Source: an uncultured Synergistales bacterium
GTDB taxonomy: Bacteria; Synergistota; Synergistia; Synergistales; Aminobacteriaceae
Direction of reading: 5' to 3'
Assembly: GCA_905233525.1 (NCBI GenBank)
Contig: CAJOEW010000007.1
Span: 1-34,798 of the forward strand
DNA length: 34,798 bases
A model generated the notes under the pieces. That model was not told where the DNA came from. It saw only the letters and a list, made by a program, of their open reading frames with translations, and searched no databases. Shown here piece by piece: positions 1 to 6,917 of this stretch. The position numbers and the translations under genes were made by a program. The number at the start of each line of letters is the position of its first letter. Within the stretch, counting starts at the first letter, position 1.

Positions 1-1
1 T

Positions 2-247
2 GTGATAGCTAACAGTGAAAATATACCTGATGAAATAATCGCAGCTTACCAGGAACAAGGCGCTAAACCTTTATATCTCGACAGACACCAGCGCGAAATT
101 TTAAATAATATGGGCTGTATAGCGATCGAAGCTCCGATAATGTCCATAGTTGAAAGCAAAAATGAAGGCCAGGTAGCAAGACACGATCCGCAAAAATTAG
201 CCGCCGTTATTTTTAAACTCATTAACGAAATTAAAGGCGAAGCTTAA
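2..247 (+). CDS. yvcK: YvcK-type gluconeogenesis factor (CofD-like/UPF0052), C-terminal fragment
   Basis: Only the last 81 residues are present. The frame is open to the window edge and the GTG at position 2 is probably an internal valine, so the gene starts outside the window. The tail matches the end of the YvcK/CofD-like family: an N-S-E-N-I-P-(D/E)-E stretch, then an alternating strand region, then ARHDPQKLAAVIFKLI, where R-H-D-P-x-K-L-A is the family's characteristic end. YvcK proteins bind UDP-sugars and influence cell-wall precursor flow and growth on gluconeogenic carbon sources. The stop is followed 7 bases later by an arm of the clpB leader hairpin, and no ordinary terminator separates the two genes. 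Identification rests on the short tail only. Confidence 0.72.
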   Translation: MIANSENIPDEIIAAYQEQGAKPLYLDRHQREILNNMGCIAIEAPIMSIVESKNEGQVARHDPQKLAAVIFKLINEIKGEA

Positions 248-254
248 AAAATTT

Positions 255-349
255 TTCACATTCCTGAAAATTACGTATTGATAAAAAAATTAAGACTCCT
301 AAAATTTTTGGTCATAATTAGTCAATATATAAACAGGAAGTGAATTTTT
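255..349 (+). promoter_or_regulatory. clpB promoter inside a hairpin whose 3' arm is the clpB Shine-Dalgarno
   Basis: Left arm 255-266 (TTCACATTCCTG) pairs with right arm 334-344 (CAGGAAGTGAA): 11 base pairs with one bulged A. The right arm contains the clpB SD (AGGAAG, 335-340) and is followed at once by TTTTT (345-349). The 67-base loop holds a plausible promoter: TTAAGA 290-295, 17-base spacer, CATAAT 313-318, giving a leader of about 29 nt. Transcripts from that promoter would lack the left arm. Read-through from yvcK would contain both arms and could hide the SD or terminate. The arms are read directly from the sequence; the promoter hexamers are weak and the function is inferred. Confidence 0.5.
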
Positions 350-353
350 GATC

Positions 354-2951
354 ATGGATATAAATAAATTAACGCGTAAGAGTCAGGAAGCATTAGAACA
401 GGCTCAGGCTTTAGCGTCAGAATATAATCACCAGCAAGTGGACGTAGAACATTTATTATTTTCGCTCTTGAATGATGATAACGGCCTTATCGTTCAACTT
501 TTGAAGCGCATGAATATAAATTATGATGTTCTTAAAAAAAGCGTTAACGATGAAATTTCAAGATTACCAAGAGTTACAGGCGGCGGAACTGAACAAGGCA
601 AAGTATATATTACACAGCGTTTAAACAGAGTTTTAAACACAGCCGAAGAACGAGCCAAACTCTTAAAAGATGAATACGTTTCAGTTGAGCATTTATTCCT
701 GGCGATTTTGAACGATGATAAAAATAATTTGCTTGAGCGTTCAGGCGTGACAGAGGATAAATTTTTAAAAGCTCTTAATGAAATCAGAGGCTCGCAGCGT
801 GTTCAAAGTGCAGATCCTGAAGCAACATATGAAGCTCTCGAAAAATACGGCCGTGATCTTGTTGAAGCTGCTAAAAATAATAAGCTCGATCCGGTTATCG
901 GACGTGATGAAGAAATTAGGCGCGTGATCAGGATTTTATCGCGTAAAACTAAAAATAATCCGGTTTTGATTGGCGATCCTGGTGTTGGAAAAACGGCCAT
1001 AGTCGAAGGATTAGCTCAAAGGATCGTGCGCGGTGATGTTCCTGAAGGTTTAAAAGATCGTACGGTTTTCGCGCTTGATATGGGTTCGTTGATCGCAGGT
1101 GCAAAATTCCGCGGTGAGTTTGAAGAACGCTTAAAGGCCGTGTTAAATGAGATTAAGAACAGCGACGGACGAATAATATTATTTATTGATGAGCTTCATA
1201 CGATCGTAGGAGCCGGTGCTGCAGAAGGAGCTGTTGACGCTGGAAATATGTTAAAGCCAATGCTCGCGCGCGGTGAACTGCATTGTATAGGCGCTACGAC
1301 TGTTGACGAATATAGAAAATATATTGAGAAGGACGCGGCTTTAGCAAGAAGATTCCAGCCTGTCGACGTTGAACAGCCGACTGTTGAGGATACAATTTCG
1401 ATATTGCGCGGAATACGTGAGAAATTACAAGTACATCACGGCGTTGTGATTCGTGATAATGCTTTAGTTTCTGCGGCGGTGTTATCGAACAGATATATAA
1501 CGAACAGATTTTTACCGGATAAAGCGATTGATTTGGTTGATGAAGCCTGCGCAATGTTAAGAACTGAAATTGATTCGCAGCCTTCGGAATTAGATACTAT
1601 ATCGCGCCGTGTAATGCAGTTAGAAATTGAAGAGACAGCTTTAAAACGCGAAAATGATGACGCTTCAAAAGAACGTTTGAAAATTTTGCAGAAAGAATTA
1701 CAGGACGCACGCACGGAAGCAGATACGTTAAAAGCTCAATACGAATCCGAAAAGAAATCAATATCAGGTATCCGCGAGATCAGAGGCCGGATTGAAAATA
1801 TTAAGGCTGAGATCGAAAAAGCAGAACGCAATTATGATTTAAACCGCGCTGCAGAATTACGTTACGGAGAATTGCGCGAGCTTGAAGAAAAATTAAAGGA
1901 CTATGAAAAAATTAAAGCCGCTGAAAATCCTAATGCTAAAAAATTATTGCGCGAGGAAGTTACAGAAGATGAGATCGCTGACATTGTGAGCCGCTGGACT
2001 GGAATTCCTGTAACAAGACTGCTTGAAGGTGAACGCGAAAAATTATTAAAGCTTGATGAAATTTTACACAAGCGCGTTATCGGTCAAGATGAGGCTGTTA
2101 AATTAGTGGCTGACGCAGTTTTAAGAGCTAGAAGCGGAATCAGAGATCCTAAAAAACCGATCGGATCGTTTATATTTTTAGGGCCTACAGGCGTTGGAAA
2201 AACAGAGCTTGCAAAAACTTTAGCCGAAGCCTTATTTGACAGTGAAGACAATATGATCCGGATCGATATGAGCGAGTACATGGAAAAATATTCTGTGTCG
2301 CGTTTAATAGGTGCTGCACCAGGTTATATCGGTTATGACGAAGGCGGACAATTAACGGAAGCAGTGAGGCGCAGACCGTACAGTGTAATTTTATTTGACG
2401 AGATCGAAAAAGCTCATCCGGATGTTTTTAATATATTGCTTCAAGTTTTGGACGATGGACGAATAACAGACAGTCACGGACGTTTAATTGATTTCAAAAA
2501 TACCGTTATAATCATGACGAGTAATATAGGCTCAGAATTTTTATTGAACGGCATAACACCGGACGGCGCAATTTCATTAAGCACTCGTGAAGAAGTTATG
2601 AGCGTATTAAGATCGTCATTCAGGCCGGAATTTCTTAATAGAATCGACGATATAGTTTTCTTTAAGCCGTTGACGATCGAAGAAGTTCAAAACATCGTGA
2701 GAATTTTATTAGCGCATTTATCAGACAGATTAGCTGACCGCCAGATTGAATTAAATTTCAGCGACGAAGCGATCGAATTTATAGCGAAAGCCGGATATGA
2801 TTCAGTATATGGCGCGCGGCCTTTGAAACGTTATATTACTCACAACGTTGAAACACAATTGGCACGTGCTTTAATTTCAGGCGGTATTCATGAGAAAACT
2901 AAAGTGAACGTAATTTTGAAGAATAACATGTTAAATTTCAGCTTCGAATAA
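354..2951 (+). CDS. clpB: ATP-dependent disaggregase ClpB
   Basis: Hsp100 chaperone that, with DnaK/DnaJ, threads aggregated proteins through a hexameric ring. About 865 residues, the normal ClpB length. Order of domains: N-terminal Clp repeat domain (about 1-145), first AAA+ module with Walker A GDPGVGKT at residues 207-214 and Walker B LFIDELHT, the long coiled-coil middle domain (about 400-530) that separates ClpB from ClpA/ClpC, second AAA+ module with GPTGVGKT at 610-617, and the C-terminal D2-small domain with GARPLKR. I chose ATG 354 rather than TTG 348 because AGGAAG ends 13 nt before it, the spacing common in this window. No CIRCE (HrcA) inverted repeat is visible upstream. A standard terminator follows the gene. 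Confidence 0.97.
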   Translation: MDINKLTRKSQEALEQAQALASEYNHQQVDVEHLLFSLLNDDNGLIVQLLKRMNINYDVLKKSVNDEISRLPRVTGGGTEQGKVYITQRLNRVLNTAEERAKLLKDEYVSVEHLFLAILNDDKNNLLERSGVTEDKFLKALNEIRGSQRVQSADPEATYEALEKYGRDLVEAAKNNKLDPVIGRDEEIRRVIRILSRKTKNNPVLIGDPGVGKTAIVEGLAQRIVRGDVPEGLKDRTVFALDMGSLIAGAKFRGEFEERLKAVLNEIKNSDGRIILFIDELHTIVGAGAAEGAVDAGNMLKPMLARGELHCIGATTVDEYRKYIEKDAALARRFQPVDVEQPTVEDTISILRGIREKLQVHHGVVIRDNALVSAAVLSNRYITNRFLPDKAIDLVDEACAMLRTEIDSQPSELDTISRRVMQLEIEETALKRENDDASKERLKILQKELQDARTEADTLKAQYESEKKSISGIREIRGRIENIKAEIEKAERNYDLNRAAELRYGELRELEEKLKDYEKIKAAENPNAKKLLREEVTEDEIADIVSRWTGIPVTRLLEGEREKLLKLDEILHKRVIGQDEAVKLVADAVLRARSGIRDPKKPIGSFIFLGPTGVGKTELAKTLAEALFDSEDNMIRIDMSEYMEKYSVSRLIGAAPGYIGYDEGGQLTEAVRRRPYSVILFDEIEKAHPDVFNILLQVLDDGRITDSHGRLIDFKNTVIIMTSNIGSEFLLNGITPDGAISLSTREEVMSVLRSSFRPEFLNRIDDIVFFKPLTIEEVQNIVRILLAHLSDRLADRQIELNFSDEAIEFIAKAGYDSVYGARPLKRYITHNVETQLARALISGGIHEKTKVNVILKNNMLNFSFE

Positions 2952-2977
2952 TTTTTTATTTATCTTGCAAAAACATG

Positions 2978-3007
2978 GCCTCTCTTAATTTAACAGGGAG
3001 GCTTTTT
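2978..3007 (+). terminator. Intrinsic terminator of clpB
   Basis: GCCTCTCT (2978-2985) pairs with AGGGAGGC (2995-3002), one G-T pair, 9-base loop, followed by TTTTT and a further AT-rich stretch. It lies 26 bases after the clpB stop. Confidence 0.85.
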
Positions 3008-3090
3008 AATTTTATAACTTTCAAAAAAAATTTCGCCTCAAAACATTCATCGCATTATTCTATCAATTTACGCGCCTTAAATTCATTTAC

Positions 3091-3131
3091 TTGACGTTAT
3101 ATTTGTTTATGCAATAATATTTTAACGTTAA
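3091..3131 (+). promoter_or_regulatory. Promoter of the type III glutamine synthetase gene, with a palindrome near the start site
   Basis: TTGACG (3091-3096), 18-base spacer, TAATAT (3115-3120). A perfect 10-bp palindrome TTAACGTTAA (3122-3131) lies immediately downstream, at about +1 to +10. Its core TAACGT (3123-3128) is the reverse complement of ACGTTA (3094-3099) overlapping the -35. This could be an operator that answers to nitrogen status; that is inference. Confidence 0.5.
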
Positions 3132-3185
3132 GCGGATTTTTTTTAATTATATATGCTTAATTTCGAAAGGAGTTTTTTTATAAAC

Positions 3186-5306
3186 ATGCCGCAAGAATTT
3201 AAAAATGTTCATGAAATTTTCGGATCGTTAGTGTTCAATAAAAGAGCGATGAAGGAAAAATTAAATCCTGATATTTACGAACAATTGATCGAAGCTATGG
3301 AAGGCCGTCAGCGTTTAAGCCCTGCAGCAGCCGATATAATTGCTAACGCCATGAAAGATTGGGCAATTTCAAAAGGTGCTACACATTGGGCGCATTGGTT
3401 CCAGCCTCAAACAGAATCTACAGCAGAAAAACATCAGGCTTTCACAATGTCAGACGGCGAAGGAAATCCGATAGAAATTTTCAGAGGCAAGAATTTATCA
3501 CAGGGAGAGCCTGACGCTTCAAGTTTTCCATCAGCCGGAAGCCGTTCAACGTTTGAAGCCCGCGGTTATTCAGCATGGGACATAAGCAGCCCTGCATTTA
3601 TAATCAAGAGCAATAAGGGCGGTACGCTTTGTATTCCGTCAGTGTTTTTATCATTTGACGGCACATCGCTTGATTTAAAAACGCCGTTATTAAGAGCTTT
3701 GGATGCTATCGAAAGCAGAGCCTTAAAATTATTGCGTACGTTCGGACAGCGCGGAGTCAAATACGTAAAAATGACCGTCGGCGCAGAACAGGAATATTTT
3801 TTACTCGACAGACCAAGAGCGCAATTAAGACCTGATATAAGATTTTGCGGACGTACTTTAATCGGTGCACAGCCTGCTAAAGATCAAAAACAGGATCATC
3901 ATTATTTCGGCGCAATTTCATCACGAGTATTAACTTACATGGAAGACGTAGAGCGCGATTTAGCTAGACTCGGCGTTTCAATTCTTGCACGTCATAATGA
4001 AGTAGCGCGCTGCCAGTTTGAATTTGCTCATTTATTTTCAGACGCTAATACAGCATGCGACCAGAATCAAATTTTAATGGAAGTCATGAGAAAATTAGCG
4101 CGCCAGCATAATTTAAGGCTGTTATTTCATGAGAAACCTTTTAACGGTATGAACGGCTCCGGAAAACATACAAATATTTCTCTCGTTGACAGTGAAGGCA
4201 GAAATTTATTAAAACCTTCAACAACTCACAGGCGCAACGTAATATTTTTAACGTTCTTATCAGCTGCTATATTAGGCGTATCAAAATATCACAGTTTATT
4301 ACAGTTCTCGATCGCCAATCATGGAAATTTATTCAGACTTGGAGGCCATGAAGCACCGCCGTCGATTATAAGCATGTATTTAGGAGCGTCATTAACTGAT
4401 CTTTTACGCAGGCTTGATGATCATGACGCTTCGTTACCAGCCAGCGGAATAATGGACACAGGCTTAACAAAACTGCCTTCGATAATTCAATTTGACAGCG
4501 ACCGCAACAGAACATCACCGATCGCATTTACCGGAGATAAATTTGAGTTCAGAGCGCCGGGATCTTCTCAGTCGATTGCATTACCTGTAACGATGTTTGC
4601 AGCTTTATGGGCATGGGGAATCGATCAGCTTATCGGAATGATTGAAGCCCGCGCTGTTAATGGTGTTGATCCGATTGACGCTGCTATGGACGCTGTAAAA
4701 GAAGCTGTTAAGCTCGGCGGTAATGTCTTATTTGAAGGCGACGCTTATTCAAAAGAATGGCAGGACGAAGCAAAACGCCGCGGATTGATTGAAGCTGAAA
4801 CAATGCCCGAAAAAATTGACCTGTTATTAAAACCTGAAAATAAGGCCATGCTCGAATCGTTAGGCGTGTATAAATCTCATGAGCTTGAAAATTTGCATGA
4901 TATCCGTATGAATGCATTCGCTACAGGTTTAGAAGTTGAGGCGGCCGTTTTATATGACATGTTATGGGAGGGTGTGTTGCCTGCGATCTCAAAACAGTTA
5001 ATACTCGAAAATAATTCTATGCGTGCATTCGATAATTATGATTTCGGCGACACAACACCATGGAAAAATTATATTAACGGTCTTGGAGGCGCTAAGAACT
5101 CTTTAATTACTGACGCGAATAATTTACACGAGCTTAAATCAAAATTATCAAATATGGGCGCTCGCGAACGTGCAGATTTTATAATAAGCGAGATTATCCC
5201 GTTAATGAACACGATAAGGAGTAAATGCGACGCTGCAGAATTAACAATAGCCGCAGATATTTGGCCGTATCCGATTTACAGGAATTTATTATCATTGTCA
5301 GCATAA
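3186..5306 (+). CDS. glnA: Glutamine synthetase type III (GSIII/GlnN)
   Basis: Makes glutamine from glutamate, ammonia and ATP in the cytoplasm. The product is about 706 residues, the size of the GSIII class (around 700) and much longer than GSI (around 450). Diagnostic pieces are VGAEQEYFLLDR (metal and glutamate binding), NGSGKHTNISL (ATP/ammonium-site region), GHEAPPSIISMYLG, and the R-A-P-G-S-S-Q region. ATG 3186 is preferred because AAAGGAG (3166-3172) lies 13 nt upstream. The earlier in-frame ATG at 3153 has no SD and would put the real SD inside the gene. It has its own promoter and stands between clpB and a secreted unknown. GSIII occurs in Bacteroidetes, some Firmicutes, cyanobacteria and Synergistetes, among others. 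Confidence 0.95.
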   Translation: MPQEFKNVHEIFGSLVFNKRAMKEKLNPDIYEQLIEAMEGRQRLSPAAADIIANAMKDWAISKGATHWAHWFQPQTESTAEKHQAFTMSDGEGNPIEIFRGKNLSQGEPDASSFPSAGSRSTFEARGYSAWDISSPAFIIKSNKGGTLCIPSVFLSFDGTSLDLKTPLLRALDAIESRALKLLRTFGQRGVKYVKMTVGAEQEYFLLDRPRAQLRPDIRFCGRTLIGAQPAKDQKQDHHYFGAISSRVLTYMEDVERDLARLGVSILARHNEVARCQFEFAHLFSDANTACDQNQILMEVMRKLARQHNLRLLFHEKPFNGMNGSGKHTNISLVDSEGRNLLKPSTTHRRNVIFLTFLSAAILGVSKYHSLLQFSIANHGNLFRLGGHEAPPSIISMYLGASLTDLLRRLDDHDASLPASGIMDTGLTKLPSIIQFDSDRNRTSPIAFTGDKFEFRAPGSSQSIALPVTMFAALWAWGIDQLIGMIEARAVNGVDPIDAAMDAVKEAVKLGGNVLFEGDAYSKEWQDEAKRRGLIEAETMPEKIDLLLKPENKAMLESLGVYKSHELENLHDIRMNAFATGLEVEAAVLYDMLWEGVLPAISKQLILENNSMRAFDNYDFGDTTPWKNYINGLGGAKNSLITDANNLHELKSKLSNMGARERADFIISEIIPLMNTIRSKCDAAELTIAADIWPYPIYRNLLSLSA

Positions 5307-5320
5307 GATTTTAAAATAAT

Positions 5321-5382
5321 TTGACCTCTTGAGCTTGTGTTATAATCGCTGAAAATTGCAATATAATCACGTTCGGGAGGTC
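5321..5382 (+). promoter_or_regulatory. Promoter enclosed by a Shine-Dalgarno/anti-SD hairpin, upstream of the secreted lysine-rich protein
   Basis: Extended -10 TGTTATAAT at 5338-5346; TTGACC at 5321-5326 is a possible -35 with a short 14-base spacer. Left arm GACCTCTTGAG (5323-5333) pairs with TTCGGGAGGTC (5372-5382): 8 Watson-Crick and 3 G-T pairs. The right arm contains the SD (GGGAGG) of the gene at 5393. The -10 is inside the 38-base loop and the left arm overlaps the -35. No other terminator lies between glnA (stop 5306) and this gene. The T-rich tail after the right arm is poor here (GTTTCTAAAA), so SD masking is more likely than termination at this site. Confidence 0.5.
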
Positions 5383-5392
5383 GTTTCTAAAA

Positions 5393-6190
5393 ATGAAAAA
5401 ATTAGTGCGGATTTTATTAGCTGTCATGATTTTGATATGCTTAACCGCAACAGTGAGCATGGCCGCCAAAAAAAAATATACAAGAATTTTAACGGTGCGT
5501 AATGCTCAAATTGTAAACGGCGGCAATAATAATATAATCGTTGTTCCAAAAGCTGCCAAAAAGAAAAAAAAGAAGTCCAAAAATATGCAGTCTGATGACG
5601 AATTCGCAATAGCAATAGGATCAAAAGCGAAATTTTCATGGTCAGAACAAGTCACCGGAGTAGACAGAATCCCTTCCAAAAAAAACGGACTCGCAAATAT
5701 GACATCGCCTATCAAGATAACGAGCAAGACCGATAAAATTTATTTGAGCTTAGGTGAAGAATTTGCGAATCTTTCAATGATATTTACGAGGATTCTTGAC
5801 GAGAGCGGCGATCAAGTTGCTGAATTCGATTATGCTGATGCTGCCACGGTAAAATTAACGCCTGAACCAAAAGATTATTACATCGAGTATAAAGTCCGTG
5901 CTGACTCGTTACCGAAAAAAGGCAAAAAAGGTTTTAAACTTGGAAATTTTGATATACCGATTGGCGGAGGGCTTTCGATTCCGATAGGTAATCCAGGCGA
6001 AAATGAGAAAGACAGCGATGAACGAACGTATAAATATTTTTATATTCTTCTAAGCATGAAATCAGACGCGAAATTTATAATACACGAGCCTGAAAAATCA
6101 AACGATATGATGAAAATGCTGCCTCTTGAATTACAGCCAACGACATTTGATTATAAAATCCAGTCTCATGATAAACCGCTAATCCAATAA
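5393..6190 (+). CDS. Secreted lysine-rich protein of unknown function
   Basis: 265 residues. It begins with a clear signal peptide: MKK, a hydrophobic run to about residue 20, then S-M-A-A with likely cleavage after AMA near residue 24. The mature part opens with lysine clusters (AKKKY, then PKAAKKKKKKSK at about 53-64). A moderately acidic beta-rich region follows, and a G-rich segment with DIPIGGGLSIPIG near residue 190. No cysteine pair, lipobox or transmembrane helix appears after the signal, so it is probably periplasmic or surface exposed. I do not recognise a family. It is monocistronic: own extended -10 promoter upstream and its own terminator downstream. SD GGGAGG lies 12 nt before ATG 5393. 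Confidence 0.8.
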   Translation: MKKLVRILLAVMILICLTATVSMAAKKKYTRILTVRNAQIVNGGNNNIIVVPKAAKKKKKKSKNMQSDDEFAIAIGSKAKFSWSEQVTGVDRIPSKKNGLANMTSPIKITSKTDKIYLSLGEEFANLSMIFTRILDESGDQVAEFDYADAATVKLTPEPKDYYIEYKVRADSLPKKGKKGFKLGNFDIPIGGGLSIPIGNPGENEKDSDERTYKYFYILLSMKSDAKFIIHEPEKSNDMMKMLPLELQPTTFDYKIQSHDKPLIQ

Positions 6191-6196
6191 AAAATT

Positions 6197-6230
6197 AAGC
6201 TCCTGTCAAAAAAAACGGCAGGAGTTTTTT
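6197..6230 (+). terminator. Intrinsic terminator of the secreted lysine-rich protein gene
   Basis: CTCCTGTC (6200-6207) pairs with GGCAGGAG (6217-6224) around an A-rich loop, with outer A-T pairs, followed by TTTTTT (6225-6230). Confidence 0.9.
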
Positions 6231-6334
6231 ATTATTCTTAAATATAAACTAAGTATATTTGCTGTTGAAAAAAAAAAAAAATAGCTATTCTAAAATTGCT
6301 GTATAAAGAATTTACAATATAGGAGGCATATTTT

Positions 6335-6769
6335 ATGCATATAGCTTCATTTGTAATCTCATTGCTTGCCGGTATATTTTCATTTCTTCAAGGCGGCTGT
6401 TCGGTCGTTGGTGCTGGAGTTGGTTCAGGTTTAAGCGAACATGTTGGAGGCGCTGAAGGTGCAAAAATGGCTGAAGAGGCTGAAGCTTTAGGTGCCGGCG
6501 GTGTTTTAGTTGCAGTAGCGGCTATTCTAGCAATTATCGGCGGATCATTTGCATTAGCTCGTAAGAAGGCCGGTTATATTTTATTAGTGCTCAGCACTGT
6601 ATTGGCGTTTATAGCATTGTCAGTCAGCAACGGAATTTTCAAAGATGCCGGCATTTGGGGAGCATGTTACGCACTCGCAGGAATATTCGCGTATGTATCA
6701 TATAACAAGAAGCAAAAATTACTCAATCCGCCCCAGAATCAAGACCAAAATAATACACAAGCTCAATAA
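6335..6769 (+). CDS. Small four-helix membrane protein, unknown function
   Basis: 144 residues. Hydrophobic stretches lie at about 4-20, 53-72, 78-98 and 106-122. A glycine/alanine/glutamate-rich loop (roughly 25-52, with GAGVGSGLSEHVGGAEGA) separates helix 1 from helix 2. The C-terminal tail is hydrophilic and Q/N-rich (NPPQNQDQNNTQAQ) and probably cytoplasmic. Size and layout resemble DUF4064-like small membrane proteins, but I cannot assign a family. SD AGGAGG is 8 nt before ATG 6335, shorter than at most genes here. TATAAA at 6302-6307 is a possible -10. A run of 13-14 A's (6268-6281) lies just upstream. The gene is closed by its own terminator. Confidence 0.75.
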   Translation: MHIASFVISLLAGIFSFLQGGCSVVGAGVGSGLSEHVGGAEGAKMAEEAEALGAGGVLVAVAAILAIIGGSFALARKKAGYILLVLSTVLAFIALSVSNGIFKDAGIWGACYALAGIFAYVSYNKKQKLLNPPQNQDQNNTQAQ

Positions 6770-6794
6770 TTTTTGTGAGCGTTTTTATGATTTT

Positions 6795-6830
6795 GCCATA
6801 TGTAAAAATTATGCATGTGGCATTTTTTTT
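6795..6830 (+). terminator. Intrinsic terminator of the small membrane protein gene
   Basis: GCCATATG (6795-6802) pairs with CATGTGGC (6814-6821), one G-T pair, followed by ATTTTTTTT. It lies 25 bases after the stop. Confidence 0.88.
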
Positions 6831-6863
6831 ATTTTCTCATATCTAAAAACTATAGAACTGCAC

Positions 6864-6893
6864 AAAAAAACCTCCCGAAAAAATTTCAGGAGG
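6864..6893 (-). terminator. Intrinsic terminator at the end of the flagellar operon
   Basis: On the minus strand, CCTCCTGAA (from 6893) pairs with TTCGGGAGG (to 6871), one G-T pair, followed by TTTTTTT (6870-6864). It lies 25 bases beyond the flgE stop. Confidence 0.9.
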
Positions 6894-6917
6894 CCGCATA
6901 AAAATTTATTCTAAAGA

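Noticed and set aside
248-353. CIRCE (HrcA operator) before clpB
   Set aside because: TTAGCACTC-N9-GAGTGCTAA is not present here or upstream of dnaJ.
3153-3185. Earlier in-frame ATG for the glutamine synthetase gene
   Set aside because: It has no SD, and AAAGGAG 13 nt before ATG 3186 would lie inside the gene.
6268-6281. Run of A's upstream of the small membrane protein as a phase-variation tract
   Set aside because: A promoter spacer effect is possible, but no promoter can be placed with confidence around it and a single genome gives no length variation.
6645-6914. 89-residue open frame overlapping the end of the small membrane protein gene
   Set aside because: It crosses two terminator hairpins and overlaps a better-supported gene; no SD.
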